DNA of 64,000 bases, from NCBI RefSeq assembly GCF_003096075.1, contig NZ_CP015449.1:620001-684000 (forward strand), written 5' to 3'. The notes under the pieces are model-generated. The model was not told where the DNA came from, made no database searches, and saw nothing but the letters and a program-made list of their open reading frames with translations. Position 1 is the stretch's first letter. Each line of letters opens with the position of its first letter. The position numbers and the translations under genes are program-made. Below are positions 18,408 to 27,083 of this stretch, piece after piece. This stretch comes from Dietzia lutea. Its GTDB lineage: Bacteria; Actinomycetota; Actinomycetes; Mycobacteriales; Mycobacteriaceae.

Positions 18408-18476
18408 GCAGCGCCGCCGGCCACACGGATTCCGGGGCGGAGACGCCGCCCCGGTCAGTGAAGAAGGAGAACCCGC

Positions 18477-18746
18477 ATGTCCACTCACCTCACCCATCGG
18501 ACCGACACCCTCGCCACCCGGACTCTCGCCGCCCCGGCGGCGGCGGTGGCGCGCGCCCGTTCCGCCCTGCATCGCCGGTTCCACGCGATGACCGGCCCGG
18601 ACGCGGGGATGTCCACAGTCGAGTACGCCGTCGGGACCATCGCCGCGGCGGCGTTCGGCGCCGTGCTGTACACGGTGGTCAGCGGCGACTCTATCCCGGA
18701 CGCGCTCGGCGGGATCATCGAGCAGGCGCTCAACACCTCGGTGTGA
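18477..18746 (+). CDS. Flp-type pilin-like DUF4244 protein
   Basis: An 89-residue protein with a strong ribosome binding site (AAGGAG 8 bp before ATG 18477). The C-terminal half has MSTVEYAVGTIAAAAFGAVLYTVV, which matches the Flp pilin processing region: Glu at +5 followed by a hydrophobic helix. It belongs to the DUF4244 family found in actinobacterial tad loci (Rv3656c-like) and is probably the structural pilin. No prepilin peptidase gene is present in the window. Confidence 0.85.
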   Translation: MSTHLTHRTDTLATRTLAAPAAAVARARSALHRRFHAMTGPDAGMSTVEYAVGTIAAAAFGAVLYTVVSGDSIPDALGGIIEQALNTSV

Positions 18747-19105
18747 CGGTGCCGCGACGGCTCCACGCGGCGGCGACCCGCGACGACGGCTCGGTGACCG
18801 TCGAGGCCGCCCTCGGGATCGCCTCCCTCGTGGTGGTGGTCGCGCTCGCCGCCGCCGGTGCCGGTGCCGCGTTGACGCAGATCAGGGTGGTCGACGCCGC
18901 CCGTGAGGCGGCGCGGGTGGCCGCGATGTCCGGGGCGGAGGAGGGCACGGCGGCCGGCCGGGTCGCCGCGCCCGGTGCCGACGTCTCGGTCACCGGCGCC
19001 GGGGGATCCGTCACGGCCGAGGTCGTGGCGCCGGCGCGGGGCCTGCGCGGCGTGGAGTTGCGCGGTCGGGCCGTGGCGCGCGCCGAGCCCGGCGTGGCGC
19101 CGTGA
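18743..19105 (+). CDS. tadE: TadE-like minor pseudopilin
   Basis: A 120-residue protein with GSVTVEAALGIASLVVVVALAAAGAGAAL, the TadE-like N-terminal membrane helix with the conserved Glu. LTQIRVVDAAREAARVAAMSG follows, as in TadE families. It starts GTG 18743, overlapping the pilin stop (GTGA); a second GTG lies 6 bp on. The protein is presumably exported and attached to the outer face of the membrane. It corresponds to Rv3655c. Confidence 0.82.
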   Translation: MTVPRRLHAAATRDDGSVTVEAALGIASLVVVVALAAAGAGAALTQIRVVDAAREAARVAAMSGAEEGTAAGRVAAPGADVSVTGAGGSVTAEVVAPARGLRGVELRGRAVARAEPGVAP

Positions 19106-19533
19106 CGGGGCGTAGTGCGGTGGCCTGGCGCGCCGGGCGCCGCGCCGTGACCGGGCGCGCCGCCGTAGCCGTGCGCACCGGGTGGCGCCGGGCGGGTGAC
19201 GACGACGAGGGGGCCATGACCGTCGCGACCGCCTTCGCCGTGGCAGCCGTCTTGGCCCTGGCCGTGGCCGTCCTGTTGGCGGGACGAGCGGCAGTGGCCA
19301 CGCATGCCGCCCGATCCGCCGCGGAGCTGGCCGCGCTGGCCGGCGCGCACGCGCTCCGCGAAGGCCTCGACCCGTGCACGGCGGCGTCCAGGATCGCCGC
19401 CGCCAACGGCGCCGAGTTGCCGGTGTGCACGGTCGACGGCCACGACGTGGTGGCCCGGGCCGAGGTGCACGTGGAGCTCGGCGTGCTCGGCTCGCGAGCG
19501 GCGTCGGCGGTCGCGCGGGCGGGGCCGGTGTGA
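19102..19533 (+). CDS. TadG/Rv3654c-like membrane protein of the pilus locus
   Basis: A 143-residue protein. A basic N-terminus is followed by DDDEGAMTVATAFAVAAVLALAVAVLLAGRAAVATHAARSAAELAALAGAHAL, a TadE/TadG-like membrane segment. Two Cys (DPCTAAS and LPVCTVD) may form a disulfide outside the membrane. It overlaps tadE by 4 bp and ends the operon. Annotation pipelines often call this family 'Rv3654c family TadE-like protein'. The N-terminal 30 residues are low-complexity. Confidence 0.78.
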   Translation: MTGRSAVAWRAGRRAVTGRAAVAVRTGWRRAGDDDEGAMTVATAFAVAAVLALAVAVLLAGRAAVATHAARSAAELAALAGAHALREGLDPCTAASRIAAANGAELPVCTVDGHDVVARAEVHVELGVLGSRAASAVARAGPV

Positions 19534-19551
19534 GGCGGTGCCGGGGTGAGA

Positions 19552-19592
19552 CCCGGCCCGGCGTGAGGCCGGTCCGGGCACCCCGGGCCGGG
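19552..19592. terminator. Possible bidirectional terminator after the tad operon
   Basis: CCCGGCCCGG (19552-19561) can pair with CCGGGCCGGG (19583-19592) across a 21-nt loop, between the convergent tad operon and the helicase gene. The sequence is very GC-rich, so chance pairing is likely enough to keep confidence low. Confidence 0.35.
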
Positions 19593-19619
19593 GGAGCGGG
19601 CGGGTCGGCCGGCGGCCCG

Positions 19620-22019
19620 CTACCCGGCGACCCCGGCGAGCTGCCCGACCACCTCCGTGAGCAGCGCGATCGCACCCGGCTTGGAGAGCGGGTCGTTGCC
19701 GTTGCCGCACTTGGGGGACTGGATGCACGAGGGGCAACCGGATTCGCACTCGCAGGCGCGGATCGCGTCGAGGGTCGCCCGCAGCCACGAGGTCGCGCGG
19801 CGGAATCCCCGCTCGGCGAAACCCGCGCCGCCCGCATAACCGTCGTAGACGAAGACCGTCGGCAGGCCGGTGTCGGGGTGCAGGGCGGTGGAGACCCCGC
19901 CGATGTCCCAGCGGTCGCACGTGGCGACCAGGGGCAGCAGCCCGATCGCGGCGTGCTCGGCCGCGTGCAGCGCCCCCGGCCAGTCCGCCTCCTCGAGCCC
20001 GGCCACCCGCAGGAGCTGCGGGGTGAGCGTGTAGACCACCGCCCGGGTGGCGAGGGTCGTCCCGGGCAGATCCAGCGGGGGCACGTCGAGAATCTCCCCG
20101 CCGCGCAGCCGCCGCTGGTAGCCGGTGACGCGGGTGGTGACCTCCACGTCGGCCAGCGAAAGCGTGACCGGTCCGGCCGGCGCCGTCTCCAGCGTCTCGA
20201 TCAGGTCGATCGACACCTGCTCGCGCGCGGAGGTCGTCCACTCCGGCACCTCGGGGTGGCACAGCGCCAGCCCCTCGTCGAGGTCGAGCTCGTCGACGAT
20301 GAACGACTCGCCCTGATGCAGGTACAGCGCGCCGGGGTGGACCTGCGAGCGGGCGCGGACGGAGTCGATCGTCCCGAGCATGCGGCCGTCCACCGCGTCC
20401 ACGATCACCACTTCCGCGCCGCCCGTGCCCCGGATGTCGACCTCGGCGTGCGGGGTGTGGTCGTCGGCGGCCGGGTACCAGCCCGCGGGCCGGCGTCGCA
20501 CGAGCCCGCGCGCGGAGAGGTCCTCGAGCACCTCGGTCGCGCCCCAGGCCCGCGCCTCGTCGTGCGTCATGGGCCGTTCGCTCACCGCGCACCGCAGCTG
20601 CCCCGCCAGCAGGACGGGGTTGCGTGGGTCGGTGACGGTGGCCTCGACGGGGCGGCCGAGCAGCGCGGCGGGGTGGTGGACGAGGTAGGTGTCGAGCGGG
20701 TCGTCGCGCGCGACCAGCACGACCAGCGCGCCCTGGCCGCGGCGTCCGGCGCGGCCGGCCTGCTGCCAGAACGAGGCGATGGTGCCGGGGAAGCCCGCGC
20801 TGACCACGGCGTCCAGACCGGAGATGTCCACGCCCAGCTCGAGCGCGGACGTCGAAGCCACGCCCACCAGTTCGCCCTCGGCGAGGCCGCGTTCGAGCTC
20901 GCGGCGGTCGTCGGCGAGGTAGCCCGCGCGGTAGGCGGCGATGCGGCCGGCGAGTTCGAGGCCGCGCGCCCCGTGCTCCGAGGCCAGGCGCTCGCGGGCG
21001 CGCAGCGCGGTGGCTTCGGCACCGGTGCGGGACCGCACGAACGTCAGGGTGCGCGCGCCCTCGGCCACGAGGGAGGCCATGAGCGCCGACGCCTCGACGG
21101 GCGCGGGTCGGCGGACGGGCGCGCCGTGCTCGCCGGCGAGGCCCTCCATCAGCGGTGGTTCCCACAGCGCGACGGTCCGGCCGCCCTGGGGCGAGGCGTC
21201 GTCGGTGACCTCCACGCACTCGCGGCCGACCAGCGTGGTAGCGGCGGCCCCGGCGTCGGAGGTGGTGGCAGAGGCCAGGACGAAGGTCGGCGCCGCGCCC
21301 ATGGCGCGGGCCAACCTGTCGAGCCGGCGTAAGACCAGGGAGACGTTGGAGCCGAACACACCGCGGTAGGAGTGACATTCGTCGACGACGACAAAGCGGA
21401 GCCCCCGCAGGATTCGTGTCCACTGGCGGGCTCTGCCGAGCATCGACAGGTGGAGCATGTCAGGATTGGTGACGATCCACCGGGAGTTCTCCCGGATGAA
21501 GGGTCGGGCGTCGGACGGGGTGTCTCCGTCGTAGGAGGCGGGTGCGACGTGAGAGAGCCCGGGCACGGAGTCCACCAGCGAGATCACCGACGACAGCTGG
21601 TCCTGCCCGAGGGCCTTGGTCGGGGCCAGGTAGAGGACGCAGGCGTTGCGGTCCTCGGCGAGGGCGCTCAGCGCGGGCAGCTGGTAGCCGAGGGTCTTCC
21701 CGGACGCGGTTCCCGTCGCCACCACGACGTGTCGACCGGCGTGCGCGTGTTCGGCGGTGGCGACCTGGTGTGCCCAGGGCCGGTCGACGCCGCGGGCGCG
21801 CAGTTCGTCGACCAGGCCGGGGTGGGCCCAGGTGGGCCAGTCGGCGTACCGCGCCTCGCGGGCGGGCAGGTCGGCGGCGTGGGTCAGTGGCGACGGACCG
21901 GGCGGGAGCTGTTCCAGCAGGTGGCCCAGGAGTTCGCGTCCGTAAGTCGTCACCCTTCGACCGTAGAGGGATCCGCCCGGCCGGTCGATTCGCCGACGGC
22001 GGAGGACCGACGTGCCCAA
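19620..22019 (-). CDS. DEAD/DEAH-box helicase with DUF1998 domain (Rv3649-type, YprA/MrfA-like)
   Basis: A 799-residue superfamily 2 helicase. The motifs are Walker A VATGTASGKTLGYQLP, DEAH box VVVDECHSY, motif III LASATTSDA, motif V DAVVSAGFPGTIAS and motif VI QQAGRAGRRG. The C-terminal DUF1998 region has clustered Cys (CECESGCPSCIQSPKCGNG) that fit the zinc site of MrfA-type repair helicases. The TTG at 22019 is chosen because GGAGGAG stands 8 bp upstream; GTG 21953 (VTTYGRELL) is the conventional alternative but has no spaced site. It diverges from cspA. Confidence 0.9.
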   Translation of the reverse strand: MGTSVLRRRRIDRPGGSLYGRRVTTYGRELLGHLLEQLPPGPSPLTHAADLPAREARYADWPTWAHPGLVDELRARGVDRPWAHQVATAEHAHAGRHVVVATGTASGKTLGYQLPALSALAEDRNACVLYLAPTKALGQDQLSSVISLVDSVPGLSHVAPASYDGDTPSDARPFIRENSRWIVTNPDMLHLSMLGRARQWTRILRGLRFVVVDECHSYRGVFGSNVSLVLRRLDRLARAMGAAPTFVLASATTSDAGAAATTLVGRECVEVTDDASPQGGRTVALWEPPLMEGLAGEHGAPVRRPAPVEASALMASLVAEGARTLTFVRSRTGAEATALRARERLASEHGARGLELAGRIAAYRAGYLADDRRELERGLAEGELVGVASTSALELGVDISGLDAVVSAGFPGTIASFWQQAGRAGRRGQGALVVLVARDDPLDTYLVHHPAALLGRPVEATVTDPRNPVLLAGQLRCAVSERPMTHDEARAWGATEVLEDLSARGLVRRRPAGWYPAADDHTPHAEVDIRGTGGAEVVIVDAVDGRMLGTIDSVRARSQVHPGALYLHQGESFIVDELDLDEGLALCHPEVPEWTTSAREQVSIDLIETLETAPAGPVTLSLADVEVTTRVTGYQRRLRGGEILDVPPLDLPGTTLATRAVVYTLTPQLLRVAGLEEADWPGALHAAEHAAIGLLPLVATCDRWDIGGVSTALHPDTGLPTVFVYDGYAGGAGFAERGFRRATSWLRATLDAIRACECESGCPSCIQSPKCGNGNDPLSKPGAIALLTEVVGQLAGVAG

Positions 22020-22168
22020 GATCTGTTCTCCTCCCGCTGTTGTCGTGGTCTACTGGAGCCGGTCGTCACAACCGCCCACCGGGCAGCCGGTGAACGGGGG
22101 CGTCGGCCCGACACGCGCGGCCATCCCGCGAGTCGCACCTGGCAGTACGGAAAAGGAACGCAGTAAAC

Positions 22169-22372
22169 ATGGCACAGGGCACCGTCAAGTGGTTCAACGC
22201 GGAGAAGGGCTACGGGTTCATCGCTCCCGAGGACGGTTCGGCCGACCTCTTCGTCCACTACTCCTCCATCGAGGGCACCGGCTTCAAGTCGCTCGAGGAG
22301 AACCAGCGCGTCGAGTTCGAGGTGGGCGAGGGGCAGAAGGGCCCGCAGGCGCAGGAGGTCCGCGCCCTCTGA
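22169..22372 (+). CDS. cspA: Cold-shock protein CspA
   Basis: A 67-residue single-OB-fold cold-shock protein. RNP1 is KGYGFIAPE and RNP2 LFVHYSSI, with the usual start [17 protein letters not shown]. It binds single-stranded RNA and DNA and acts as an RNA chaperone. AAAGGAA lies 12 bp upstream of the ATG. About 150 bp of leader separates it from the divergent helicase gene. A strong hairpin follows. Confidence 0.97.
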   Translation: MAQGTVKWFNAEKGYGFIAPEDGSADLFVHYSSIEGTGFKSLEENQRVEFEVGEGQKGPQAQEVRAL

Positions 22373-22391
22373 CCGATCCGGTCCGGCACGA

Positions 22392-22425
22392 CGAGGCCCC
22401 CGCCGCGCTCGCGGTGGGGGCCTCG
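22392..22425 (+). terminator. Terminator of cspA
   Basis: A 15-bp stem with one G-U wobble: 22392-22406 pairs with 22411-22425 around a GCTC loop. The core arms are CGAGGCCCCCGCCGC and GCGGTGGGGGCCTCG. It lies 20 bp after the cspA stop. No T tract is present. Confidence 0.75.
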
Positions 22426-22474
22426 CGCCGTGTCGGGGTCGGCGGTGTCGGGGGCCGACCGTAGGCTCTGTTCC

Positions 22475-23062
22475 GTGACGCAGCTGTCGTTCTTCGCCGC
22501 GGACGACCATGTCCCCGACCCCTCGGACCTCGAGGGTGTGCTGGCCGCCCGTGGGCAGTCCACCCTGGCCGGCGAGGTGGCGCAGGTGTCGGTGGCGCTC
22601 GACGCCCCGTGGCGGGCGGATGCGTTCGAGGCGACTCTCACCCAGGCGGGACTGGATCCCGTGCGCTCCGACCCGGATGCCGACGGCCGGTGCACGGTCT
22701 CCACGGCGCGGACGTCGGTGCTGGTGCCGGTGGTACGCCGCTGGCGGCGGGGCGCCGTCACCGCGGTCCCGGAGGGGTGGACCCCTTCGGCCGGGGCGCT
22801 GCGCATCTGGGTCCTCACCGCCGGCCACATCACGGATACCGGGGTGGTCGAGCTGGGCATCGACGCCGGGCTGGAGCACCACGCCCCCCGCCGGGACGCG
22901 CTGCGTGCGGCACTGGAGCGGGTCGGTATCCGGACGACGTACGTCGGGTCCAAGGGCGGCGGTCCGTTGCTGCGACTGGGGACGGCCAAGGCGCGGGCGC
23001 GGCTGGCGCAGTACGTCGGCGCGCCGCCCGCCGGGGTGCCCGCGGAGTACTGGCCCGGCTGA
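22475..23062 (+). CDS. Conserved hypothetical protein (Rv3647c-like)
   Basis: A 195-residue protein from GTG 22475 (VTQLSFFAADDH). No known catalytic motif or membrane segment is visible. It has an acidic, Ala-rich N-terminal half and a conserved-looking C-terminal part (LRIWVLTAGHITDTGVVELGIDA, then VGIRTTYVGSKGGGPLLRL). The position between cspA and the topA region equals Rv3647c of M. tuberculosis. The function is unknown. Confidence 0.75.
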   Translation: MTQLSFFAADDHVPDPSDLEGVLAARGQSTLAGEVAQVSVALDAPWRADAFEATLTQAGLDPVRSDPDADGRCTVSTARTSVLVPVVRRWRRGAVTAVPEGWTPSAGALRIWVLTAGHITDTGVVELGIDAGLEHHAPRRDALRAALERVGIRTTYVGSKGGGPLLRLGTAKARARLAQYVGAPPAGVPAEYWPG

Positions 23063-23145
23063 CGCGGCGCTGCACACCCCCCGCCGCGCGCCGCCCCGCC
23101 CCCGGCGTCGCGGTGCCCCGGCGCAGGTCGACGTACCGTGGGGGT

Positions 23146-23931
23146 ATGTGCATGCTCGTGGTCGCCCGCCGGGTCCACCCCCGTTACCCGCTCATCGTGG
23201 TGGCCAACCGGGACGAGGTCCTCGCCCGTCCCACCGAGCCGCTCCACGAGTGGACGCTGGAGCACGACGGTGTCGCGGGCATCGTCGCCGGCCGGGACAT
23301 CACCGCCGGAGGGACCTGGATGTCCATGGCGCCGGGCGGGCGGTTCGCCGCGGTCACCAATGTCCGCGAGCCCGGGCCGGCGATCCCCGCGCCGGCGTCG
23401 CGTGGCGAGCTGCCGGTCGAGGCGCTCACCGGTCCGGTGCCGGTCACGGAGTTCGCCCACCTCGTCGTCGACGGCCTCGACGCCTACGGGGGCGTCAACC
23501 TCCTCGCCGGTGACCTCGACGCCATGTGGTGGGCCTCCAACCGGTCCACGCGCGGCCCGCTACCTCTGGACGACGGCGTCCATGGACTGTCCAACGCGGC
23601 CCTGAACACGCCGTGGCCCAAGGTCGTCGGCGCGGTCCGTGACGTGCGGACGCTGCTGGGCACCGACCTCATCGAAGGCCCGGACTGGTCGCGGGCTCTG
23701 CTCGATGTACTGGCGGACCGCCGCCCGGCCGCGCCGTGGACGATGCCCCGCACCGGCGTGCCCCTGTCGCACGAGTGGCGGTTGTCGTCGAGGTTCGTCC
23801 GTATCGGCGGGAGTTACGGCACCCGATCGACGACCGCGGTCCGCGTGGACCAGCACGGCGTCGCCGACGTCGTCGAGCGGACGTGGGACACCCGCGGACG
23901 CGTCACGGGGACGGTCACCCGGCGCGTGTGA
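23146..23931 (+). CDS. NRDE (TANGO2) family protein
   Basis: A 261-residue protein starting MCMLVVARR, with the conserved Cys at residue 2 and the NRDE motif in VVANRDEVLARPT. Further conserved parts are GRDITAGGTWMSM, RFAAVTNVREPG and STRGPLPLDDGVHGLSNA. TANGO2-type proteins have an Ntn-hydrolase-like fold with the Cys as candidate nucleophile; the human member is linked to haem or lipid handling. The bacterial role is unknown. It starts at ATG 23146 and is convergent with korB. Confidence 0.88.
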   Translation: MCMLVVARRVHPRYPLIVVANRDEVLARPTEPLHEWTLEHDGVAGIVAGRDITAGGTWMSMAPGGRFAAVTNVREPGPAIPAPASRGELPVEALTGPVPVTEFAHLVVDGLDAYGGVNLLAGDLDAMWWASNRSTRGPLPLDDGVHGLSNAALNTPWPKVVGAVRDVRTLLGTDLIEGPDWSRALLDVLADRRPAAPWTMPRTGVPLSHEWRLSSRFVRIGGSYGTRSTTAVRVDQHGVADVVERTWDTRGRVTGTVTRRV

Positions 23932-24004
23932 GCCGGTGACCGCCCCCGTGAGCGGTGGTGCGTGCGCCGTCGGCCTCGAGGGACGCGGCGCGCGTGGTGC
24001 GGTG

Positions 24005-25075
24005 CTACTCGACCGTCCAGGTGCTGGAGCCGTCGAGGAGGGCCTGCAGATCGCTGGTGGCGATCTCCTTGGCGTGCTCGACCTGTCCGCGGGCGAGGTC
24101 GTCGTAGGTGTCGCGGGCGACCTGACGGATGATGCCGGTGACCGTGTACTCCAGGTCCTGGCTGGACAGGTTGGCCAGGGCGTGGGCGTAGGTCGGGTCG
24201 TCGGTGTGGGCGTCGTGGACGACGATGTCGGCCTCGTCGACGTCCGCGGTGGCCGCGACGGCCAGGGAGAAGCCGCGGCGGACCACGCAGTGCTGGCCCT
24301 CGTCGCCGAAGATGATCTTCTCGCCGTGACGCACCGGGATGAGGTGGTCGGCGGCGTCCTCCTTGCGCAGCAGGTCGAAGGAGCCGTCGTTGAAGATCGG
24401 GCAGTCCTGCATGATCTCCACGAAGCTGGTGCCGCGGTGGCGGGCGGCGGCCTCGAGGACCTCGGTCAGGCCCTTGCGGTCCGAGTCCAGGGCGCGGGCC
24501 ACGAAGGTGCCCTGAGCACCAAGGGCCAGCGACAGGGTGTTGAACGGGTGGTCCAACGAGCCCATGGGGCTGGACTTGGTGACCTTGCCGGTCTCGGAGG
24601 TCGGGGAGTACTGGCCCTTGGTCAGGCCGTAGATCCGGTTGTTGAACATGAGGACGTTCATGTTCACGTTGCGGCGCAGCGTGTGGATCAGGTGGTTGCC
24701 GCCGATGGACATGGCGTCGCCGTCACCGGTGACGACCCACACCGACTGGTCGGGGCGGGTGGTGGCCAGGCCGGTGGCGATGGCGGGGGCGCGGCCGTGG
24801 ATCGAGTGCATCCCGTACGTCTCGAGGTAGTACGGGAAGCGGCTCGAGCAGCCGATGCCGGAGATGAAGGTGATGTTCTCGCGCTTGAGACCGAGCTTGG
24901 GCAGCAGCGCGCGGATGGTGGCCAGGATGACGTAGTCACCACAGCCCGGGCACCAGCGCACCTCCTGGTCGGAGGTGTAGTCCTTGGGCTTCTGGGGGGC
25001 GTCGGTCTTGGGCACCGAGCTGAGGGCGTCGAGTGGCAGTTTGGTGCCGACGAGTCCGGGTTCGGTCGTTGTCAT
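24005..25075 (-). CDS. korB: 2-oxoacid:ferredoxin oxidoreductase, beta subunit
   Basis: A 356-residue thiamine-diphosphate-binding subunit. It has WCPGCGDYVILATI (cluster-proximal CxxC), GIGCSSRFPYY, the ThDP motif VVTGDGDAMSIGGNHL with downstream FNNRIYGLTKGQYSPTS, and LDHPFNTLSLALGAQGTFVAR. With KorA it oxidises 2-oxoglutarate (or a related 2-oxoacid) to acyl-CoA with ferredoxin. The start is ATG 25075 with GAGAGG upstream; a longer frame is rejected. It lies 25 bp downstream of korA, so the two are co-transcribed. Confidence 0.93.
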   Translation of the reverse strand: MTTTEPGLVGTKLPLDALSSVPKTDAPQKPKDYTSDQEVRWCPGCGDYVILATIRALLPKLGLKRENITFISGIGCSSRFPYYLETYGMHSIHGRAPAIATGLATTRPDQSVWVVTGDGDAMSIGGNHLIHTLRRNVNMNVLMFNNRIYGLTKGQYSPTSETGKVTKSSPMGSLDHPFNTLSLALGAQGTFVARALDSDRKGLTEVLEAAARHRGTSFVEIMQDCPIFNDGSFDLLRKEDAADHLIPVRHGEKIIFGDEGQHCVVRRGFSLAVAATADVDEADIVVHDAHTDDPTYAHALANLSSQDLEYTVTGIIRQVARDTYDDLARGQVEHAKEIATSDLQALLDGSSTWTVE

Positions 25076-25100
25076 GGGGATCCTCTCCTCGCTCGTGACG

Positions 25101-27083
25101 TCAGCGGGTTCGGTTGGCGGTGGTGGTGCCGGTGGCGGTGTGGCCGATCTGCCGGGCGCGGGCCGCGGGCTCACCGGTCGTGGTGACGACCCCGTCGAGC
25201 GCGACTCGGTACTTGTCGTGCTCGGCGTGGGTGAGGCGGCCGGCGAACTCGGCTTCGATCGCGTTCTGCAGCTCCTCGGCGGAGAACGCCATGCCGTGCA
25301 CCTTGGTGATGGGCTGGATGTCGGCGGGGAAGCGGGCCTTGAGCAGCATCGACAGCTGACCGAGGTTCATCTCCGGCACCAGTACGCGGCGGTAGCGCCC
25401 GAGTACCTCGCCGATGTTGTGGGGCAGCGGGTTGAGGTGACGCACGTGCGCGCGGGCCACGCGGTGGCCGTTGGCGCGGGCGCGGCGCACGGCCTCGCCG
25501 ATGGGGCCGTAGGACGAGCCCCAGCCCACGACGAGGACATCGGCCTCTCCCGACGGGTCGTCGACCTCGAGGTCCGGCACGTCGATGCGCGCGATGCGCA
25601 GGGCGCGCGTGCGGGTCATGAGGTCGTGGTTGTCCGGCGTGTAGGAAATGTTGCCGGTGCCGTTGGCCTTCTCGAGGCCACCGATGCGGTGCTCCAGGCC
25701 CGCGGTACCGGGCACGGCCCAGTCGCGGGCGAGGGTCTCCGGGTCACGGGCGTACGGCAGGTAGTCCTTGGCGTCCTCACCCTCGGGTGCGGGGGCCAGG
25801 TTCCTGTCGATCTTCGGCAGCGCGTCGACCTCGGGCAGCAGCCACGGCTCGGAGCCGTTGGCGATCGCGCCGTCCGAGAGCAGGATGACCGGCGTGCGGT
25901 AGGTGACCGCGATGCGGGCGGCCTCACGGGCGGCGTCGAAGCAGTCCGCGGGGGACCGGGGGGCCACCACGGCCACCGGCGACTCGCCGTTGCGGCCGAA
26001 CAGCGCCTGCAGCAGGTCGGACTGCTCGGTCTTGGTGGGCAGGCCGGTCGAGGGGCCGCCGCGCTGGACGTCGATGATCACCAGCGGCAGTTCGGTCATC
26101 ACCGCGAGGCCGATGGCCTCGGATTTGAGGGCCAGGCCGGGGCCGGAGGTCGAGGTGACGCCGAGGGCGCCGCCGTAGGAGGCGCCGAGTGCCGCGCCGA
26201 TACCGGCGATCTCGTCCTCGGCCTGGAAGGTGGTTACGTCGAACTGCTTGAGCTTGCTCAGCTCGTGCAGGATGTCCGAGGCCGGCGTGATGGGGTAGGT
26301 GCCCAGGAAGACGGGCATGTCGGCGGACTTGCCCGCGGTCACCAGCCCGTAGGCCATCGCGGTATTGCCGGTGACCTGGCGGTAGCGGCCCGCGGGCAGC
26401 TTGGCGGGGGCGATCTCGTACTCCGACGCGAACGCCTCGGTGGTCTCGCCGTAGTTCCAGCCCGCCCGCAGCGCGAGGGTGTTGGCCTCGAGGATGGTCG
26501 GCTTCTTGCCGAACTTGTCGGACAGGAACTTCTCGATCGAGTCGACCGTGCGCCCGTACATCCACATCAGCAGACCGAGCGCGAACATGTTCTTGCAGCG
26601 CTCGGCGTCCTTCTTGCCGATGTCGACCGACTCCACGGCACCGATGGTCAGCGTGCTCATCGCGACCTCGTGCACTTGGAACGCCTCGAACGCCGGCGAG
26701 CCCAGCGGGTTGGACTCGTAACCCACCTTCGTCAGGTTCCGCTTGGTGAACTCGTCGGAGTTGACGATGAGGATGCCGCCCGAGGGCAGGTCGCCGATGT
26801 TGGCCTTCAGCGCGGCGGGGTTCATCGCCACCAGCACGTCGGGCCGGTCACCGGCGGTGAGGATGTCGTAGTCCGCGATCTGGATCTGGAAGCTCGAGAC
26901 ACCATGGATGGTGCCCTGGGGAGCCCGGATCTCGGCCGGATAGTTGGGCTGGGTCGCGAGGTCGTTGCCGAAGGCGGCCGCCTCGGACGTGAACTGGTCA
27001 CCGGCGAGCTGCATGCCGTCACCCGAGTCACCCGCGATGCGGATGACCACCTTGTCCAGCTTGGTCTTGGACGCATTGCCCAC
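25101..27083 (-). CDS. korA: 2-oxoacid:ferredoxin oxidoreductase, alpha subunit (gamma-alpha fusion)
   Basis: A 660-residue subunit starting GTG 27083, with GGAGGT 8 bp upstream; the longer upstream frame has no support. The N-terminal 190 residues are the gamma domain (VIRIAGDSGDGMQLAGDQFT). The pyrimidine-binding domain follows (GTYPITPASDILHELSKL, FQAEDEIAGIGAALGASYGG, TSTSGPGLALKSEAIGLA), then PVILLSDGAIANGSEPW and the C-terminal domain. In M. tuberculosis the equivalent KorAB supports growth on fatty acids as a CoA-dependent 2-oxoglutarate oxidoreductase. The operon order is korA then korB, transcribed away from topA. Confidence 0.94.
   Translation of the reverse strand: MGNASKTKLDKVVIRIAGDSGDGMQLAGDQFTSEAAAFGNDLATQPNYPAEIRAPQGTIHGVSSFQIQIADYDILTAGDRPDVLVAMNPAALKANIGDLPSGGILIVNSDEFTKRNLTKVGYESNPLGSPAFEAFQVHEVAMSTLTIGAVESVDIGKKDAERCKNMFALGLLMWMYGRTVDSIEKFLSDKFGKKPTILEANTLALRAGWNYGETTEAFASEYEIAPAKLPAGRYRQVTGNTAMAYGLVTAGKSADMPVFLGTYPITPASDILHELSKLKQFDVTTFQAEDEIAGIGAALGASYGGALGVTSTSGPGLALKSEAIGLAVMTELPLVIIDVQRGGPSTGLPTKTEQSDLLQALFGRNGESPVAVVAPRSPADCFDAAREAARIAVTYRTPVILLSDGAIANGSEPWLLPEVDALPKIDRNLAPAPEGEDAKDYLPYARDPETLARDWAVPGTAGLEHRIGGLEKANGTGNISYTPDNHDLMTRTRALRIARIDVPDLEVDDPSGEADVLVVGWGSSYGPIGEAVRRARANGHRVARAHVRHLNPLPHNIGEVLGRYRRVLVPEMNLGQLSMLLKARFPADIQPITKVHGMAFSAEELQNAIEAEFAGRLTHAEHDKYRVALDGVVTTTGEPAARARQIGHTATGTTTANRTR

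Noticed and set aside
18730-21423. Very long minus-strand open frame across tadE and the helicase
   Set aside because: Its product is Arg/Pro/Ala-rich with no domain and lies in a shadow frame of well-supported genes, as expected at this GC content.
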